The translations under genes and the position numbers were made by a program. From Szabonella alba (GTDB taxonomy: Bacteria > Pseudomonadota > Alphaproteobacteria > Rhodobacterales > Rhodobacteraceae): DNA of 64,000 bases. Each line of letters begins with the position of its first letter. Within the stretch, counting starts at the first letter, position 1. The stretch lies in contig NZ_JAESVN010000003.1 of NCBI RefSeq assembly GCF_016765775.1, positions 1 through 64,000 of the forward strand. The letters run 5' to 3'. The notes below the pieces were generated by a model. That model had not been told where the DNA came from and did no database searches. It was given only the letters and a program-made list of their open reading frames with translations. Positions 63,380 through 64,000 of the stretch are shown piece after piece.

Positions 63380-64000
63380 ATGTCTGCCGCCCGAACCGCC
63401 CCCCAGCCGATGACCGCCGCCCCGATGACCGCGCGCCAGATTCTGGATCGGCTGGTGGCCTTTCCGACCGTCAGCCGCGACAGCAATCTCGATCTCATCG
63501 CCTGGGTCGAGGCCTATCTTGCCAGTTACGGCGTGACCTCGGAACGGGTCTGGAATGAGGACCGCACCAAGGCCGCGCTGTTTGCCAATGTGGGCCCCGG
63601 CCTGCCGGGCGGTGTCATCCTGTCAGGGCATAGCGATGTCGTGCCGGTGGACGGTCAGGACTGGACATCAGACCCCTGGACCGTGACGGAACGCGAGGGT
63701 CGGCTTTACGGGCGCGGCACCTGCGACATGAAGGGCTTTCTGGCACTGGCACTGGCTGCCGTGCCCAAGGCGCTGGCCGCCGGGGTGAAGCGCCCGCTGC
63801 AACTGGCCATCAGCTATGATGAGGAAGTGGGCTGCACAGGCGCGCCCCCGATGATCGCCCGGATAGTCGAGGCCCTGCCACGCGCAGCCGCCGTGGTGGT
63901 CGGAGAGCCATCGCGGATGCGGCTGGTGAACGGGCATAAGGGCGGCACTGGATTTCGCGTGCATGTGAAGGGGTTTGAGGTGCATTCCTCGCTGCTGCCA
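63380..64000 (+). CDS. argE: Acetylornithine deacetylase (N-terminal part; runs off the window)
   Basis: An M20-family zinc deacetylase that would release ornithine from N-acetylornithine in arginine synthesis. The visible 207 codons read QILDRLVAFPTVSRDSN, the metal ligand motif LSGHSDVVPVDGQDW, GRGTCDMKGFLALALAA (bridging Asp), SYDEEVGCTGAPPM with catalytic and metal Glu, and GEPSRMRLVNGHKGG. This matches the argE branch. The ATG at 63380 has GGAG eight bases upstream; in-frame ATGs at about 63410 and 63425 are alternatives. The stop lies beyond 64000. Confidence 0.9.
   Translation, partial: MSAARTAPQPMTAAPMTARQILDRLVAFPTVSRDSNLDLIAWVEAYLASYGVTSERVWNEDRTKAALFANVGPGLPGGVILSGHSDVVPVDGQDWTSDPWTVTEREGRLYGRGTCDMKGFLALALAAVPKALAAGVKRPLQLAISYDEEVGCTGAPPMIARIVEALPRAAAVVVGEPSRMRLVNGHKGGTGFRVHVKGFEVHSSLLP

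Overview
The window is GC-rich, gene-dense chromosome of an alphaproteobacterium. I would place it in the Rhodobacterales (Paracoccus/Rhodobacter-like). The basis is gene order (surA-pdxA-rsmA beside lptD-lptG-lptF, pepA-holC; a ureDAJBCEFG cluster with small extra ORFs), strong GC bias at third codon positions, DUF1127 proteins, a GapR-type DUF2312 protein and a DUF3422 protein. The genus is inference; no rRNA is present.

Region by region. 1-2423 is the end of an integrated element: the right end of an IS21-family insertion sequence (1-126), a gene remnant, and a 632-aa tyrosine integrase reading away from tRNA-Asn(GTT), whose 3' end is the probable attachment site. 2931-12985 is core: a DUF1737 protein; on the minus strand the outer-membrane biogenesis block lptF-lptG-lptD-surA with pdxA and rsmA; then pepA and holC on the plus strand. 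13164-19769 is a complete nickel urease cluster (ureD, A, J, B, a small ORF, C, a DUF1127 ORF, E, F, G). 19931-23695 holds capsule-export genes (KpsE- and KpsT-like, no KpsM) and a divergent NhaA. 23914-28154 holds an SseB protein, ribosomal proteins L13 and S9, a DUF1127 protein, a divergent MocR regulator and a small protein. 28347-31311 is a PotB-PotC-PotA type importer without a binding protein.

31479-32150 is a broken integrase beside tRNA-Ser(GCT), the scar of a second, decayed element. 32762-34878 holds gatB and a DUF4177 protein. 34976-37218 is a sulfide/persulfide cluster (TIGR01244 phosphatase-like protein, two YeeE/YedE half-transporters, an ETHE1-like persulfide dioxygenase) behind a palindrome resembling BigR/SqrR operators. 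37360-42845 holds a fatty-acid oxidation protein with a damaged dehydrogenase half, a small membrane protein, GapR, a sulfotransferase-like protein and a solitary FbpB-type permease. 42891-46404 is a convergent pair of exported proteins: a CHAT-domain caspase-like protease and a large helical protein. 46678-50674 holds a PuuD-like amidotransferase, a D-lyxose isomerase-like cupin, a lipoprotein L,D-transpeptidase and kynureninase. 50914-53932 is pntAB transhydrogenase. 53986-57212 holds a membrane-anchored pentapeptide-repeat protein built of near-identical 30-bp repeats and a DUF3422 protein. 57374-63172 is a Dpp/Opp peptide importer operon, and the window ends inside argE.

Most of the window is ordinary core genome. 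The parts most worth a second look are the CHAT/helical pair, the sulfide cluster with its operator, the NhaA that lacks one of the paired aspartates, the degenerate FadJ-like protein, a family of dispersed intergenic inverted repeats, and the two tRNA-associated integration scars.
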